Below are positions 32,100 to 40,691 of a stretch of 64,000 nt of DNA, piece by piece. Made by a program: the position numbers and the translations under genes. Source of the DNA: Chloroflexota bacterium (lineage in GTDB: Bacteria > Chloroflexota > Limnocylindria > Limnocylindrales > CSP1-4); contig VBEC01000073.1 in NCBI GenBank assembly GCA_005883615.1, positions 1 to 64,000 of the forward strand, read 5' to 3'. Positions within the stretch are counted from its first letter, which is position 1; each line of letters begins with the position of its first letter. The notes under the pieces were generated by a model. That model saw only the letters and a program-made list of their open reading frames with translations. It was not told the origin of the DNA and did no database searches.

Positions 32100-34754
32100 A
32101 TGACCGAACTCATCACCCGACCCCTCGACGATCGCCCGGACAAGCCCGCGCCGCTCGACACGGTCACGCCCCTGGAGGCTGACCTTTCCGAGTTGCTGCT
32201 GACGACGCAGGCGCCCCAGCGGCCGGCCTCGACCCCGGCCATCCGCCTCGAGGTCGACGGGCGCCTCGTCGAAGGTCGAGCCGGCCAGACCATCCTCGAG
32301 GTCTGCCGCGACAACGGCATCGAGGTCCCGACGCTGTGCTACGAACCCAAGCTGCCGGGATTCGGCGCCTGCCGGATGTGCGTCGTGGAGGTCGAAGGCG
32401 AGGAGCACCCGCCCATCAGCTGCTCGCAGCGCGCCGCCGAGGGCATGAAGGTCCAAACCCAGACCGAGCTCGTGCGACGCCTGCGCCACACGAACCTGGA
32501 GCTGATCTTCAGCGACCACAACGCCTACTGCTTGCCACCCTGCCAGAACAAGTGCCCCAGCCACATCGACATCCCCGGCTTCCTGAAGGCGAACGCCGAG
32601 GGCAACTGGCGGGAGTCGGCGCGGATCTACAAGCGGACGATCCCCTTCCCGTCGATCCTGGGCCGCGTCTGCCCGGCCCCCTGCGAGGAGCACTGCCGGC
32701 GCGACGAGGTCGACGAGGCGATCGCCATCCGGGACACACACCGCTACGCCGGAGACCAGGTCCTCAAGGCCATGCTCGACGACAACGTCGACCCGCCGAT
32801 CCCCTTCGAGGTCAAGCCCAAGACCGGCCGCCGGGTGGCGGTCATCGGCTCGGGGCCGGCGGGCACGTCGGCGGCCTACTACCTGCTCATCGCCGGACAC
32901 GAGGTCGACGTGTTCGAGAAGGACTCCGCCCCCGGCGGCATGCTCCGTTACGGCATCCCGCAGTACCGCCTGCCCAAGGTCGAGATCCTCGAGGCCGAGT
33001 ACGAGTCGCTGACGCGGCTCGGCGGCCGCTTCATCTGCAACCAGGAGCTCGGCAAGGACTACACCCTCGACGACCTCCAGCTGCAGGGCTACGACGCGGT
33101 CGTCATCGCGATCGGGTGCTACGACACCAACCAGCTGGGCATTCCGAACGAGGACGCGGAGGGCGTGTTCGACGGGCTCGACTACCTCCGCACGGCGACG
33201 CTCGGCCTGCCCTACCCCGGCCACAAGGGCTCGCGCGTCGTCGTCATCGGCGGCGGCTTCACCTCGATGGACTGCACCCGGACCTCCATTCGGCAGGGGG
33301 CGAAGGAGGTGACCCTGGTCTACCGGCGCGACATGAAGGACATGCCGGCATCGAACGAGGTCCATGAGGCGATCGAAGAAGGCGCCACGGCCATCTTCCA
33401 GGCCGGGCCGACGCGGATCCTGACCGACGAGAAGACCGGGAAGGTCAAGGGCGTCGAGTTCATTCGCATGAAGCTGGGCGAGCCGGATGCCTCGGGCCGG
33501 CGGCGGCCGGAGCCCTCGGCCGGCACCGAGTTCACGATTCCCTGCGATCGTGTGCTCCTGGCCATCGGGCAGGGGCCGGACCTGTCGTGGGTCGGCCCCG
33601 GCTCGGAGGGCATCACGGCCAACAAGCAGCGGCGGCTTCAGGCGGACGCCGTCACGTTCCTGACCGGCCGGCCGGGCGTATTCGGAACGGGCGACGTGCG
33701 GATCGGCTCGGCGACGGTCGTGCAGGCCAACGGCGAGGGCCGGCGCGCCGCGTACGCCGTGGACGCGTACCTCCTGGGTCTCGATCTCGGGGAGATCAAG
33801 ACTCGCCAGACACTGGCGGAACCGCAGCCCGAGTTCCTTTCGATCGTGCCCTTCACCAGCGAGATCAAGGAGCCGCGCTACCGCCTGCGCTCGATGGATG
33901 CCGAGATCCGCAACAAGAGCTACGTCGAATACGAGATCCCGTACACGCGCCAGGAGGCAACTGCCGAGTCGCAGCGCTGCCTGCAGTGCACATGCGAGGC
34001 CATCGGCTACTGCGACCTGCGGCGGCTGGGCATCGAGTACGGGACGACGCTACCGACCCTCGAGCCGGACTATCACCAGGGTGCTGGCTACCGAAGCCTC
34101 ACGGAGAACCGCTTCACCGGCACGAACCACGACTACATCCGGGACGATTCGCACGCGTTCATCCTGCGCGAGCCGTCACGCTGCATCGATTGCGGCCGCT
34201 GCGCGCAGGTGTGCGCGGAGGTGGTCGGCGCGGCGTGCTACGACTTCATGCGGATCGGCTTCGACACGCTGGTCACGACGCCTCTCGACATGAGCCTCAA
34301 CGACACGCCCTGCGTGTCGTGCGGCCGCTGCGCCGAAACCTGCCCAACGGGCGCCCTGATGCCCAAGCCGCGCGTGCTCCAGAAATACGACGTGGACGAG
34401 AGTCGCTGCATCCTGTGCGGCATCTGCGTCGACGCCTGCCCCTATGACGCGCTTCGGGATGGTGGCGAGTTCGAGCTGTCGCATACGGAGCGCGGAGATC
34501 CGCTCATCGACCTCATCGCCATTGCCGCGATCGATCGTGAGACGGAGATGACCTACGTGCGCAAGGAGCGCGACTGGGTCGAGCGATTCGAAAAGGAGGG
34601 CCGCCGGTTCGATCCGGCTCGCCTGCTGCCGGTCCTGCCGCCGTCCGTGGCGGCGCGGCTGCCGGCGGGCAACGGCGACGGTCACCGCCACGCCCTCACT
34701 TCGGGTGCGAGCCACGAGCCGGGAGCGCCGCGCGAGCTGGGCTCGGGCGACTGA
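32100..34754 (+). CDS. GltD-type flavoprotein fused to NuoG-like and ferredoxin domains (non-canonical NuoG)
   Basis: The 884 residues read in order as follows. A NuoG-type [2Fe-2S] domain (about 47-120; C80, C91, C94, C108). A His-Cys3-like cluster H140, C144, C148, C152, merging with the GltD CxxxC linker. FAD motif GSGPAG (250-255) and a second Rossmann GGGFTS (384-389) with YRRD (408-411), as in NADPH-binding GltD. A C627/C630/C632/C638 cluster. Two NuoG-type 4Fe-4S motifs (C695-C705, C738-C748) and a NuoI-second-motif look-alike CILCGICVDACP (C770-C780). The molybdopterin-like domain of NuoG is absent. ATG at 32100 is preferred to GTG at 32079. This could couple NAD(P)H or ferredoxin to complex I. 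Confidence 0.9.
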   Translation: MTELITRPLDDRPDKPAPLDTVTPLEADLSELLLTTQAPQRPASTPAIRLEVDGRLVEGRAGQTILEVCRDNGIEVPTLCYEPKLPGFGACRMCVVEVEGEEHPPISCSQRAAEGMKVQTQTELVRRLRHTNLELIFSDHNAYCLPPCQNKCPSHIDIPGFLKANAEGNWRESARIYKRTIPFPSILGRVCPAPCEEHCRRDEVDEAIAIRDTHRYAGDQVLKAMLDDNVDPPIPFEVKPKTGRRVAVIGSGPAGTSAAYYLLIAGHEVDVFEKDSAPGGMLRYGIPQYRLPKVEILEAEYESLTRLGGRFICNQELGKDYTLDDLQLQGYDAVVIAIGCYDTNQLGIPNEDAEGVFDGLDYLRTATLGLPYPGHKGSRVVVIGGGFTSMDCTRTSIRQGAKEVTLVYRRDMKDMPASNEVHEAIEEGATAIFQAGPTRILTDEKTGKVKGVEFIRMKLGEPDASGRRRPEPSAGTEFTIPCDRVLLAIGQGPDLSWVGPGSEGITANKQRRLQADAVTFLTGRPGVFGTGDVRIGSATVVQANGEGRRAAYAVDAYLLGLDLGEIKTRQTLAEPQPEFLSIVPFTSEIKEPRYRLRSMDAEIRNKSYVEYEIPYTRQEATAESQRCLQCTCEAIGYCDLRRLGIEYGTTLPTLEPDYHQGAGYRSLTENRFTGTNHDYIRDDSHAFILREPSRCIDCGRCAQVCAEVVGAACYDFMRIGFDTLVTTPLDMSLNDTPCVSCGRCAETCPTGALMPKPRVLQKYDVDESRCILCGICVDACPYDALRDGGEFELSHTERGDPLIDLIAIAAIDRETEMTYVRKERDWVERFEKEGRRFDPARLLPVLPPSVAARLPAGNGDGHRHALTSGASHEPGAPRELGSGD

Positions 34755-34758
34755 CGCC

Positions 34759-35295
34759 GTGACCATCCCTGAGGTCATCCCGATCGTCAACGTCCGCTGG
34801 GACGACATCCTGTTCCTGATCCTGGCGACCGTGATGATCGGTTCCGCGCTCCTGGTGGTGATCCTGCGCGACATCATCCGCTGCGGTCTCGCGATGATGG
34901 TCTGCTTCGGGGCGTTGGCCGGGATCTACGTGATCGCCGGCGCGCCGCTCGTCGCAGCCACCCAGGTCCTGGTCTACATCGGCGCCATCTCGGTCCTCGT
35001 CCTCTTCGCGATCATGCTCACGCAGACGAAGGCCGCCCCAGCCCGACTCGTGTTTCAGACGCAGGCCGTCCCGGCGGCATTGGCCGCCGTCGTGCTGGCC
35101 ATCATCATCGCGCTGGCCGTTGGCTCAACCGATTGGGGAGCCGCCGGCACTCGAGTTCGGACGGCGACCGACGCCCTCGCCAAGGTGCTCTTCCAGCAGT
35201 ACGTCCTGCCTTTCGAGATCGTCAGCGTGCTGCTACTGGCGGCGGTGATCGGTGGCGTCTTCCTGGCCAAGCGCGACGAGGGCGAGCCGTTGTGA
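34759..35295 (+). CDS. nuoJ: NADH-quinone oxidoreductase subunit J
   Basis: Membrane subunit of 178 residues with five predicted helices (about 15-32, 38-57, 64-82, 98-119, 150-171). LILATVMIGSALLVVILRDIIRCGLAMMVCFGALAGIYVI and LVYIGAISVLVLFAIML match NuoJ, including the pi-bulge helix. The GTG start at 34759 lies just past the preceding stop. The stop overlaps the nuoK GTG. It helps connect the quinone site to the antiporter-like subunits. Confidence 0.93.
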   Translation: MTIPEVIPIVNVRWDDILFLILATVMIGSALLVVILRDIIRCGLAMMVCFGALAGIYVIAGAPLVAATQVLVYIGAISVLVLFAIMLTQTKAAPARLVFQTQAVPAALAAVVLAIIIALAVGSTDWGAAGTRVRTATDALAKVLFQQYVLPFEIVSVLLLAAVIGGVFLAKRDEGEPL

Positions 35296-35603
35296 CGAAC
35301 TCGCTCGATGCCTACCTGATCCTGTCCGGGCTGCTGTTCGCAATCGGCACCTTCGGCTTCCTGGCCCGGCGCAATGCGATCAGCATGCTCATGTCGATCG
35401 AGCTCATGCTCAACGGCGTCAACCTCGCGATCGTCGCCTTCGGCTCGTTCATCGATCGGCTCCGGCCGAATGCGTCCGTCATCGCCCTCCTGGTCATCGC
35501 GGTCGCGGCGGCCGAGGCAACGGTCGGCCTGGCCATCGTCATCGCGATCTTCCGCAACCGCCGAACACCGCTGGTCGACGAGTACGACTCGATGCGCCAG
35601 TAG
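35292..35603 (+). CDS. nuoK: NADH-quinone oxidoreductase subunit K
   Basis: Three-helix subunit of 103 residues: LDAYLILSGLLFAIGTFGFL, ISMLMSIELMLNGVNLAIVAF and VIALLVIAVAAAEATVGLAIVIAIF. Both conserved Glu residues are present (SIELML and AAEATVG), which carry protons in the channel shared with NuoA/J/N. GTG start overlaps nuoJ stop (GTGA), suggesting coupled translation. Length normal. Confidence 0.95.
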   Translation: MTNSLDAYLILSGLLFAIGTFGFLARRNAISMLMSIELMLNGVNLAIVAFGSFIDRLRPNASVIALLVIAVAAAEATVGLAIVIAIFRNRRTPLVDEYDSMRQ

Positions 35604-35615
35604 CAGGCCGACGGC

Positions 35616-37568
35616 ATGGAGTCGCTCGTCGTCCTGATCCCGGCGCTGCCCTTGGCAGGATTCATCCTGACGGGGCTCTTCGGACGGCGGTTGGACAAAG
35701 AGGCCCACTGGCTGGCCGTCGGTGTCGTGGTCGTCAGCTGGCTGATCAGCATGGTCGTGGTCGTGGCCGCGCTGAGCGGGCGCCTCGGTGACGCGGGCCT
35801 CTCGATCAAGCTCTGGGAGTGGATCCCGGCCGGGAAGGCGTTCCACGTCGACGTCGGTTTCACCGTCGACAACCTGACGGCCGTCCTGCTGATCGTCGTG
35901 ACCACGATTGGCATGCTCGTTCACGTCTACTCGATCGGGTACATGGCCCACGACCCGGGGTACTGGCGTTTCTTCGCCTACCTCAACCTGTTCATGTTCT
36001 CGATGCTGGTCCTGGTCCTCGCCAGCAGCTTCCTGGTGGTCTTCGTCGCCTGGGAACTGGTCGGCCTGTCGAGCTACCTGCTGATCGGGTTCTGGTATGG
36101 CAGGCGTTCGGCAGCCCTGGCCGCCAAGAAGGCGTTCATCGTGAACCGCGTCGGGGACGTCGGCTTCGCGCTCGGGATCATGGCCATCTTCGTGAACACC
36201 GGCACCTTCGAGATCCGCGAGTCGATCGAAAAATTGACCGCGGCGGGCGCAGTCCTCACGGTCCCCCTGCCGGTTATCGCGCTGCTCGTGTTTGCCGGTG
36301 CGATGGGCAAGAGCGCCCAGTTCCCACTCCACGTCTGGCTGCCCGACGCAATGGAGGGGCCGACCCCGGTCTCAGCCCTCATCCATGCCGCGACGATGGT
36401 CAACGCCGGCGTCTACCTGGTCGCCCGCACGAACCTGCTGTTCGCGCATGCGCCGGATGCGATGGTGGTGGTGGCGGCGATCGGGATCTTCACGGCCATC
36501 CTGGCCGCCTCGATCGCACTTACCCAGACGGACATCAAGCGGGTGCTGGCCTATTCGACACTGAGCCAGCTGGGCTACATGTTCGCCGCCCTCGGCGTGG
36601 GTGCCTGGGCAGCGGCCATCTTCCATCTCATGAGCCACGGCTTCTTCAAGGGCCTCTTGTTCCTCGATTCGGGCTCCGTCATCCATGCCGTCGATGGCGA
36701 GCAGGACATGCGGCTGATGGGCGGGCTGTCCCGGAAGATCCCGATCACCTACGGCACGATGCTCATCGGTTCGGTGGCGATCTCCGGCATCCCGCCGCTG
36801 GCAGGGTTCTTTTCCAAGGACGAGATCCTGGCCTCCGCGTTCAAGAACGGCTTCCTGTGGGTCTGGCTGGTCGGCTTCATCGTGGCGGGCCTGACAGCCT
36901 TCTACATGTTCCGGCTGATGGGCCTCACGTTCTGGGGGCCCAGCCGCGTCGATCGCCAGGTCGAGCCACACATCCACGAGTCGCCGCCGGTCATGACGGG
37001 GCCGCTGATCGTGCTGGCCATCCCGAGCGTCTTCCTCGGACTCTTGATCGGCTTCCCGCCCGAGTCGGGCCTCATCCACCAGTGGCTCGAGCCGGTCTTC
37101 ACGGACGGCCTCGAGGTGCTGCATCGACCGGAGGCCGCCTTCAACGTGTTCGGGATTGACGGGGCGCTGGTCCTGAGCAGCGTGCTGATCGCGGCCGTCG
37201 GGATCGCGGTGGCGTGGCGCCTGTTCGGCGTTGAGCTGCCCCGCCTCAGCCGCGAACCAGATCCTGAACGAGTTCGGGCGCTCACCGCCCGCGCCCCGTT
37301 CCTGTACCGGGCATCTCTCAACAAGTGGTGGTTCGACGACCTCTACGACCTGCTCTTCATCCGCGTGGGCGGTCGCGTGGCGGCCTTCCTGTGGTGGTTC
37401 GACCGGGTCATCGTCGACGGCACCGTCAACCAGATCGGGATCGAGACCCAGCGCGCCGGGCGACTCCTGCGCCAGGTCCAGACGGGTCGCGTCCAGAACT
37501 ACGCCCTGGGCATCGCCCTGGGCCTGCTCGTCATGGCCGGGTCATACCTGGTCATCACGGCCCGCTGA
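35616..37568 (+). CDS. nuoL: NADH-quinone oxidoreductase subunit L
   Basis: Distal antiporter-like proton-pumping subunit, 650 residues with about 16 helices. Visible features are the channel helix FVAWELVGLSSYLLIGFW with its key Glu, AMGKSAQFPLHVWLPDAMEGPTPVSALIHAATMV with the conserved Lys and His, and a C-terminal lateral helix and terminal helix (from LNKWWFDDLYD to YLVITAR). ATG 12 bases after nuoK. The usual loop and length suggest normal function. Confidence 0.97.
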   Translation: MESLVVLIPALPLAGFILTGLFGRRLDKEAHWLAVGVVVVSWLISMVVVVAALSGRLGDAGLSIKLWEWIPAGKAFHVDVGFTVDNLTAVLLIVVTTIGMLVHVYSIGYMAHDPGYWRFFAYLNLFMFSMLVLVLASSFLVVFVAWELVGLSSYLLIGFWYGRRSAALAAKKAFIVNRVGDVGFALGIMAIFVNTGTFEIRESIEKLTAAGAVLTVPLPVIALLVFAGAMGKSAQFPLHVWLPDAMEGPTPVSALIHAATMVNAGVYLVARTNLLFAHAPDAMVVVAAIGIFTAILAASIALTQTDIKRVLAYSTLSQLGYMFAALGVGAWAAAIFHLMSHGFFKGLLFLDSGSVIHAVDGEQDMRLMGGLSRKIPITYGTMLIGSVAISGIPPLAGFFSKDEILASAFKNGFLWVWLVGFIVAGLTAFYMFRLMGLTFWGPSRVDRQVEPHIHESPPVMTGPLIVLAIPSVFLGLLIGFPPESGLIHQWLEPVFTDGLEVLHRPEAAFNVFGIDGALVLSSVLIAAVGIAVAWRLFGVELPRLSREPDPERVRALTARAPFLYRASLNKWWFDDLYDLLFIRVGGRVAAFLWWFDRVIVDGTVNQIGIETQRAGRLLRQVQTGRVQNYALGIALGLLVMAGSYLVITAR

Positions 37569-37571
37569 GCG

Positions 37572-39113
37572 ATGCTCGACCACACCGTCAGCCTGGTCAC
37601 GTTCGTGCCGCTGGTGGGCGCGATCGTGATCGCTTTCCTGCCCCGCGAGCGTCCCGATCTAGCCCGCGCGACGGCCCTGGTGGCAGCCCTCGTCGCGTGG
37701 CTCTTCTCGCTGGGCCTGCTGGTCGGCTTCCTCCCGACACACCCCGGCTTTCAGGCCGTGGAGGTGGCTGACTGGATTCCCGCCTTCGGCATCCAGTACA
37801 AGGTGGGCGTCGACGGCCTGTCGGTGGTGCTCGTCGTCCTGACGACGACATTGACGTGGATCAGCATCCTGGCCAGCTTCGGCCCGATCCGCGAGCGCGT
37901 GAAGGAGTACATGGTTTCATTCCTGATCCTCGAGGTCGGGATGATCGGCGTGTTCGTGGCCCTGGACCTCTTCCTGTTCTACATCTTCTGGGAGGTCGTC
38001 CTGGTGCCGATGTACCTGATCATCGGGATCTGGGGCGGCGCGAACCGGATCTACGCCACGATCAAGTTCGTCCTGTACACGCTGGTGGGCTCGCTGCTCA
38101 TGCTGGTCGCGATCCTGGCAACCGCCTTCGCCTTCCAGGACGCCCACGGCGGGCAGTGGGCCGGCGCGTTCGACTTCGAGCAGCTTCGGACGTTTGCCGG
38201 CACGACGGGCTTCGCCAACGGCCTGCAGCTGGCCGCCTTTCTCGCCTTCTTCCTGGCCTTCGCCATCAAGGTCCCAATGTTCCCGTTCCACACCTGGTTG
38301 CCAGATGCGCACGTGGAGGCGCCGACCGCCGGCTCGGTCATCCTGGCTGGCATCCTGCTCAAACTGGGAGCCTACGGGTTCATCCGTTTCGCGATCCCGC
38401 TGTTCCCCGACGCCGCAAAGACCTACGCGCCGGCGATCATCGTGCTGTCGCTCATCGCCCTGATCTACGGCGCGATCGTGGCCCTCGTCCAGCCCGACCT
38501 CAAGAAGCTGGTGGCCTACTCGTCGGTGAGCCACATGGGCTTCGTCACGCTGGGCATCTTCATCTTCCAGCAGCAGGGCCTGTACGGCGCCATCCTCCAG
38601 ATGGTCAACCACGGCCTGATCACCGGCGCGCTGTTCCTGCTCGTTGGGGTCGTCTACGAGCGCACGCACGACCGAACGATTGCCAGGATGGGCGGCCTCT
38701 CCGCCCGCACGCCGGTCTACGCTGCGACGTTCGGCTTCTTCATGCTCGCCTCGCTGGGCCTGCCCGGGCTATCCGGTTTCGTCGGCGAGTTCCTCGTGCT
38801 CGTGGGCACCTTTGCCTACAACCCGGTTGTCGCCGGGATCGCCACGCTGACCATGATCTTCGCGGCGGGTTACCTGCTGTGGATGTACCAGCGCCTGTTC
38901 TTCGGCGACCTGTCCGAATTCCTGCGCGGGCTGGGAGCACATTTGACGGACATCCGGCCGGTCGAAACGCTCACGCTCGTGCCGCTTGCGACGCTCGTGG
39001 TCGTGTTCGGGCTGTTCCCCGGGCTGATCCTGCACCTCGTCGACGGGACGGTGACGTCGGTGCTGAGCGGCCTTCAGCGGGCCACCGCGATCAACCTCTT
39101 CTTCTGGCAGTGA
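37572..39113 (+). CDS. nuoM: NADH-quinone oxidoreductase subunit M
   Basis: Second antiporter-like subunit, 513 residues with about 14 helices. The Glu helix is LFLFYIFWEVVLVPMYLIIGIWGG and the Lys/His region AIKVPMFPFHTWLPDAHVEAPTAGSVILAGILLKLGAYG; both are intact. It begins 3 bases after nuoL and ends 37 bases before nuoN. A PDLKKLVAYSSVSHMGF loop marks the second half. No unusual insertion. Confidence 0.97.
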   Translation: MLDHTVSLVTFVPLVGAIVIAFLPRERPDLARATALVAALVAWLFSLGLLVGFLPTHPGFQAVEVADWIPAFGIQYKVGVDGLSVVLVVLTTTLTWISILASFGPIRERVKEYMVSFLILEVGMIGVFVALDLFLFYIFWEVVLVPMYLIIGIWGGANRIYATIKFVLYTLVGSLLMLVAILATAFAFQDAHGGQWAGAFDFEQLRTFAGTTGFANGLQLAAFLAFFLAFAIKVPMFPFHTWLPDAHVEAPTAGSVILAGILLKLGAYGFIRFAIPLFPDAAKTYAPAIIVLSLIALIYGAIVALVQPDLKKLVAYSSVSHMGFVTLGIFIFQQQGLYGAILQMVNHGLITGALFLLVGVVYERTHDRTIARMGGLSARTPVYAATFGFFMLASLGLPGLSGFVGEFLVLVGTFAYNPVVAGIATLTMIFAAGYLLWMYQRLFFGDLSEFLRGLGAHLTDIRPVETLTLVPLATLVVVFGLFPGLILHLVDGTVTSVLSGLQRATAINLFFWQ

Positions 39114-39150
39114 GACGCGTGGTCGTGTTCGCAACGACTAGCGAGCTGCC

Positions 39151-40617
39151 ATGAGCTGGCAGGATGTGGCGATCGTCGGGCCGCTGGTGGGCGCCATCCT
39201 CGTCGCGATCGCGATCCTCCTGGTCGACCTCGTCGTTCCGGGCCGCCGAGGGCCGGCGCTGACCGTGGCACTGCTCGGGCTGGGTCTCGTTGCCGTCCTG
39301 ACGGCTCTGGCGGGCCGGACGCCCGGCCAGGCGTTCGGTGGCGCGTACACGGTCGACGCCCTGACCACGTTCCTGGACCTGCTGTTCATCTCGATCGTTG
39401 GCCTGACGATCGTCTTTGCGCCCGACTACCTCGAACCGCGCGATCTGCCCATTGCCGAGTTCGCGGCGGTTCTCGTGTTTGCGCTGACGGGTGCGATGCT
39501 GATCGCGGCTTCAACCGACCTGCTCGTCCTGTTCCTTGGACTCGAGCTCATGGTCCTGCCTGGCTACCTCCTGGCGGGCTTCGCCAAGCGCGACTCGCTC
39601 TCTACCGAGGGCGCCATCAAGTACTTCCTGCTGGGATCGTTCTCGTCGGCGATCTTCCTGTTCGGGCTGGCCTACGTGTGGGGCATTACCGGGACGACAC
39701 GCGTCGCCGAGGTCGCGGCGGAGCTGGCCCGGGTTGCAGCCGGAGGAGCGGCCCTCCAGCCAGGTCTCGCCCTGGGACTCGCATTCATGACCACGGGCGT
39801 CGCCTTCAAGATCGCGGCGGTGCCCTTCCACTACTGGACGCCCGACGCGTACCAGGGCTCGCCGACACCCATCACCGGCTACCTGTCGGTCGGACCGAAG
39901 GTGGGCGCGTTCGCCCTGATCCTGCGCCTGTTCGTTGGGGCTCTCGGACCGCTTCGCGCCGACTGGCTGGACGTGATCATCGTGCTGGCCGCGCTCACGA
40001 TGACCCTCGGAAACCTCGTCGCCCTTACGCAGGGCAACGTCAAGCGAATGCTGGCCTACAGCTCGATCGCTCACACCGGATACATGCTGGTCGGCCTCGC
40101 GGCCTACGCCGGAGGGCGCCAGGAGGGCCTTCAGGGGCTCCTCTACTACGGCGCGGCGTATACGTTCATGAATCTGGGGGCCTTCGCTGTGGTTGCGGCG
40201 CTGCAGCACAGGCCCGGTGTGACCAGCGCGCTCGAAACGTTCGCGGGCCTGGGGCGGCGCGAACCCCTGCTGGGCATCCTGATGACCCTGTTCCTGCTGT
40301 CCCTCACCGGCATTCCGCCCACGGCCGGCTTCTTCGCCAAGGCGTACGTCATCCTGGCTGCCGTGCAGGCCGGCGGAGCGCTTTCGGTGCTGGCCGTGAT
40401 CGCAGTCCTCAACGCCGCGGCCGCCGCGTTCTACTACCTGCGCGTCGTGGTGTACATGTTCATGCGCGAGCCCGTCGCGGAAACGGAGCCGCAGCGCCAC
40501 AGCAGTCTGGTTTGGGCGGGCCTCTGGGCGACGACCGTGCTCACGATCGTGCTGGGGCTGGTCCCCGGGCCTTTGCTCTCCGTCGTGACCGACGCGGCGA
40601 AGGCACTGACCTCGTAG
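39151..40617 (+). CDS. nuoN: NADH-quinone oxidoreductase subunit N
   Basis: Third antiporter-like subunit, 488 residues and about 14 helices. The Glu helix is LLVLFLGLELMVLPGYLLAGFAKRDSLSTEGAIKYFLLG and the Lys region FKIAAVPFHYWTPDAYQGSPTPITGYLSVGPK; NVKRMLAYSSIAHTGYMLVG is also present. It is the last gene of the nuo cluster and is followed by a hairpin at 40618-40668. Confidence 0.97.
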   Translation: MSWQDVAIVGPLVGAILVAIAILLVDLVVPGRRGPALTVALLGLGLVAVLTALAGRTPGQAFGGAYTVDALTTFLDLLFISIVGLTIVFAPDYLEPRDLPIAEFAAVLVFALTGAMLIAASTDLLVLFLGLELMVLPGYLLAGFAKRDSLSTEGAIKYFLLGSFSSAIFLFGLAYVWGITGTTRVAEVAAELARVAAGGAALQPGLALGLAFMTTGVAFKIAAVPFHYWTPDAYQGSPTPITGYLSVGPKVGAFALILRLFVGALGPLRADWLDVIIVLAALTMTLGNLVALTQGNVKRMLAYSSIAHTGYMLVGLAAYAGGRQEGLQGLLYYGAAYTFMNLGAFAVVAALQHRPGVTSALETFAGLGRREPLLGILMTLFLLSLTGIPPTAGFFAKAYVILAAVQAGGALSVLAVIAVLNAAAAAFYYLRVVVYMFMREPVAETEPQRHSSLVWAGLWATTVLTIVLGLVPGPLLSVVTDAAKALTS

Positions 40618-40668
40618 GCCGGGCGTGTGCTCACTCGCGGCTACCGATAGGCCCGAGACACGTCCGGT
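40618..40668 (+). terminator. Possible terminator hairpin after nuoN
   Basis: CCGGGCGTG (40619-40627) pairs with CACGTCCGG (40659-40667) through one G-U wobble, immediately after the nuoN stop; the 31-base loop is long and no T-tract follows, so only its position at the end of a 15-kb operon argues for termination. Confidence 0.3.
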
Positions 40669-40691
40669 GGCCGTTGTGACGCGGGACTGTT

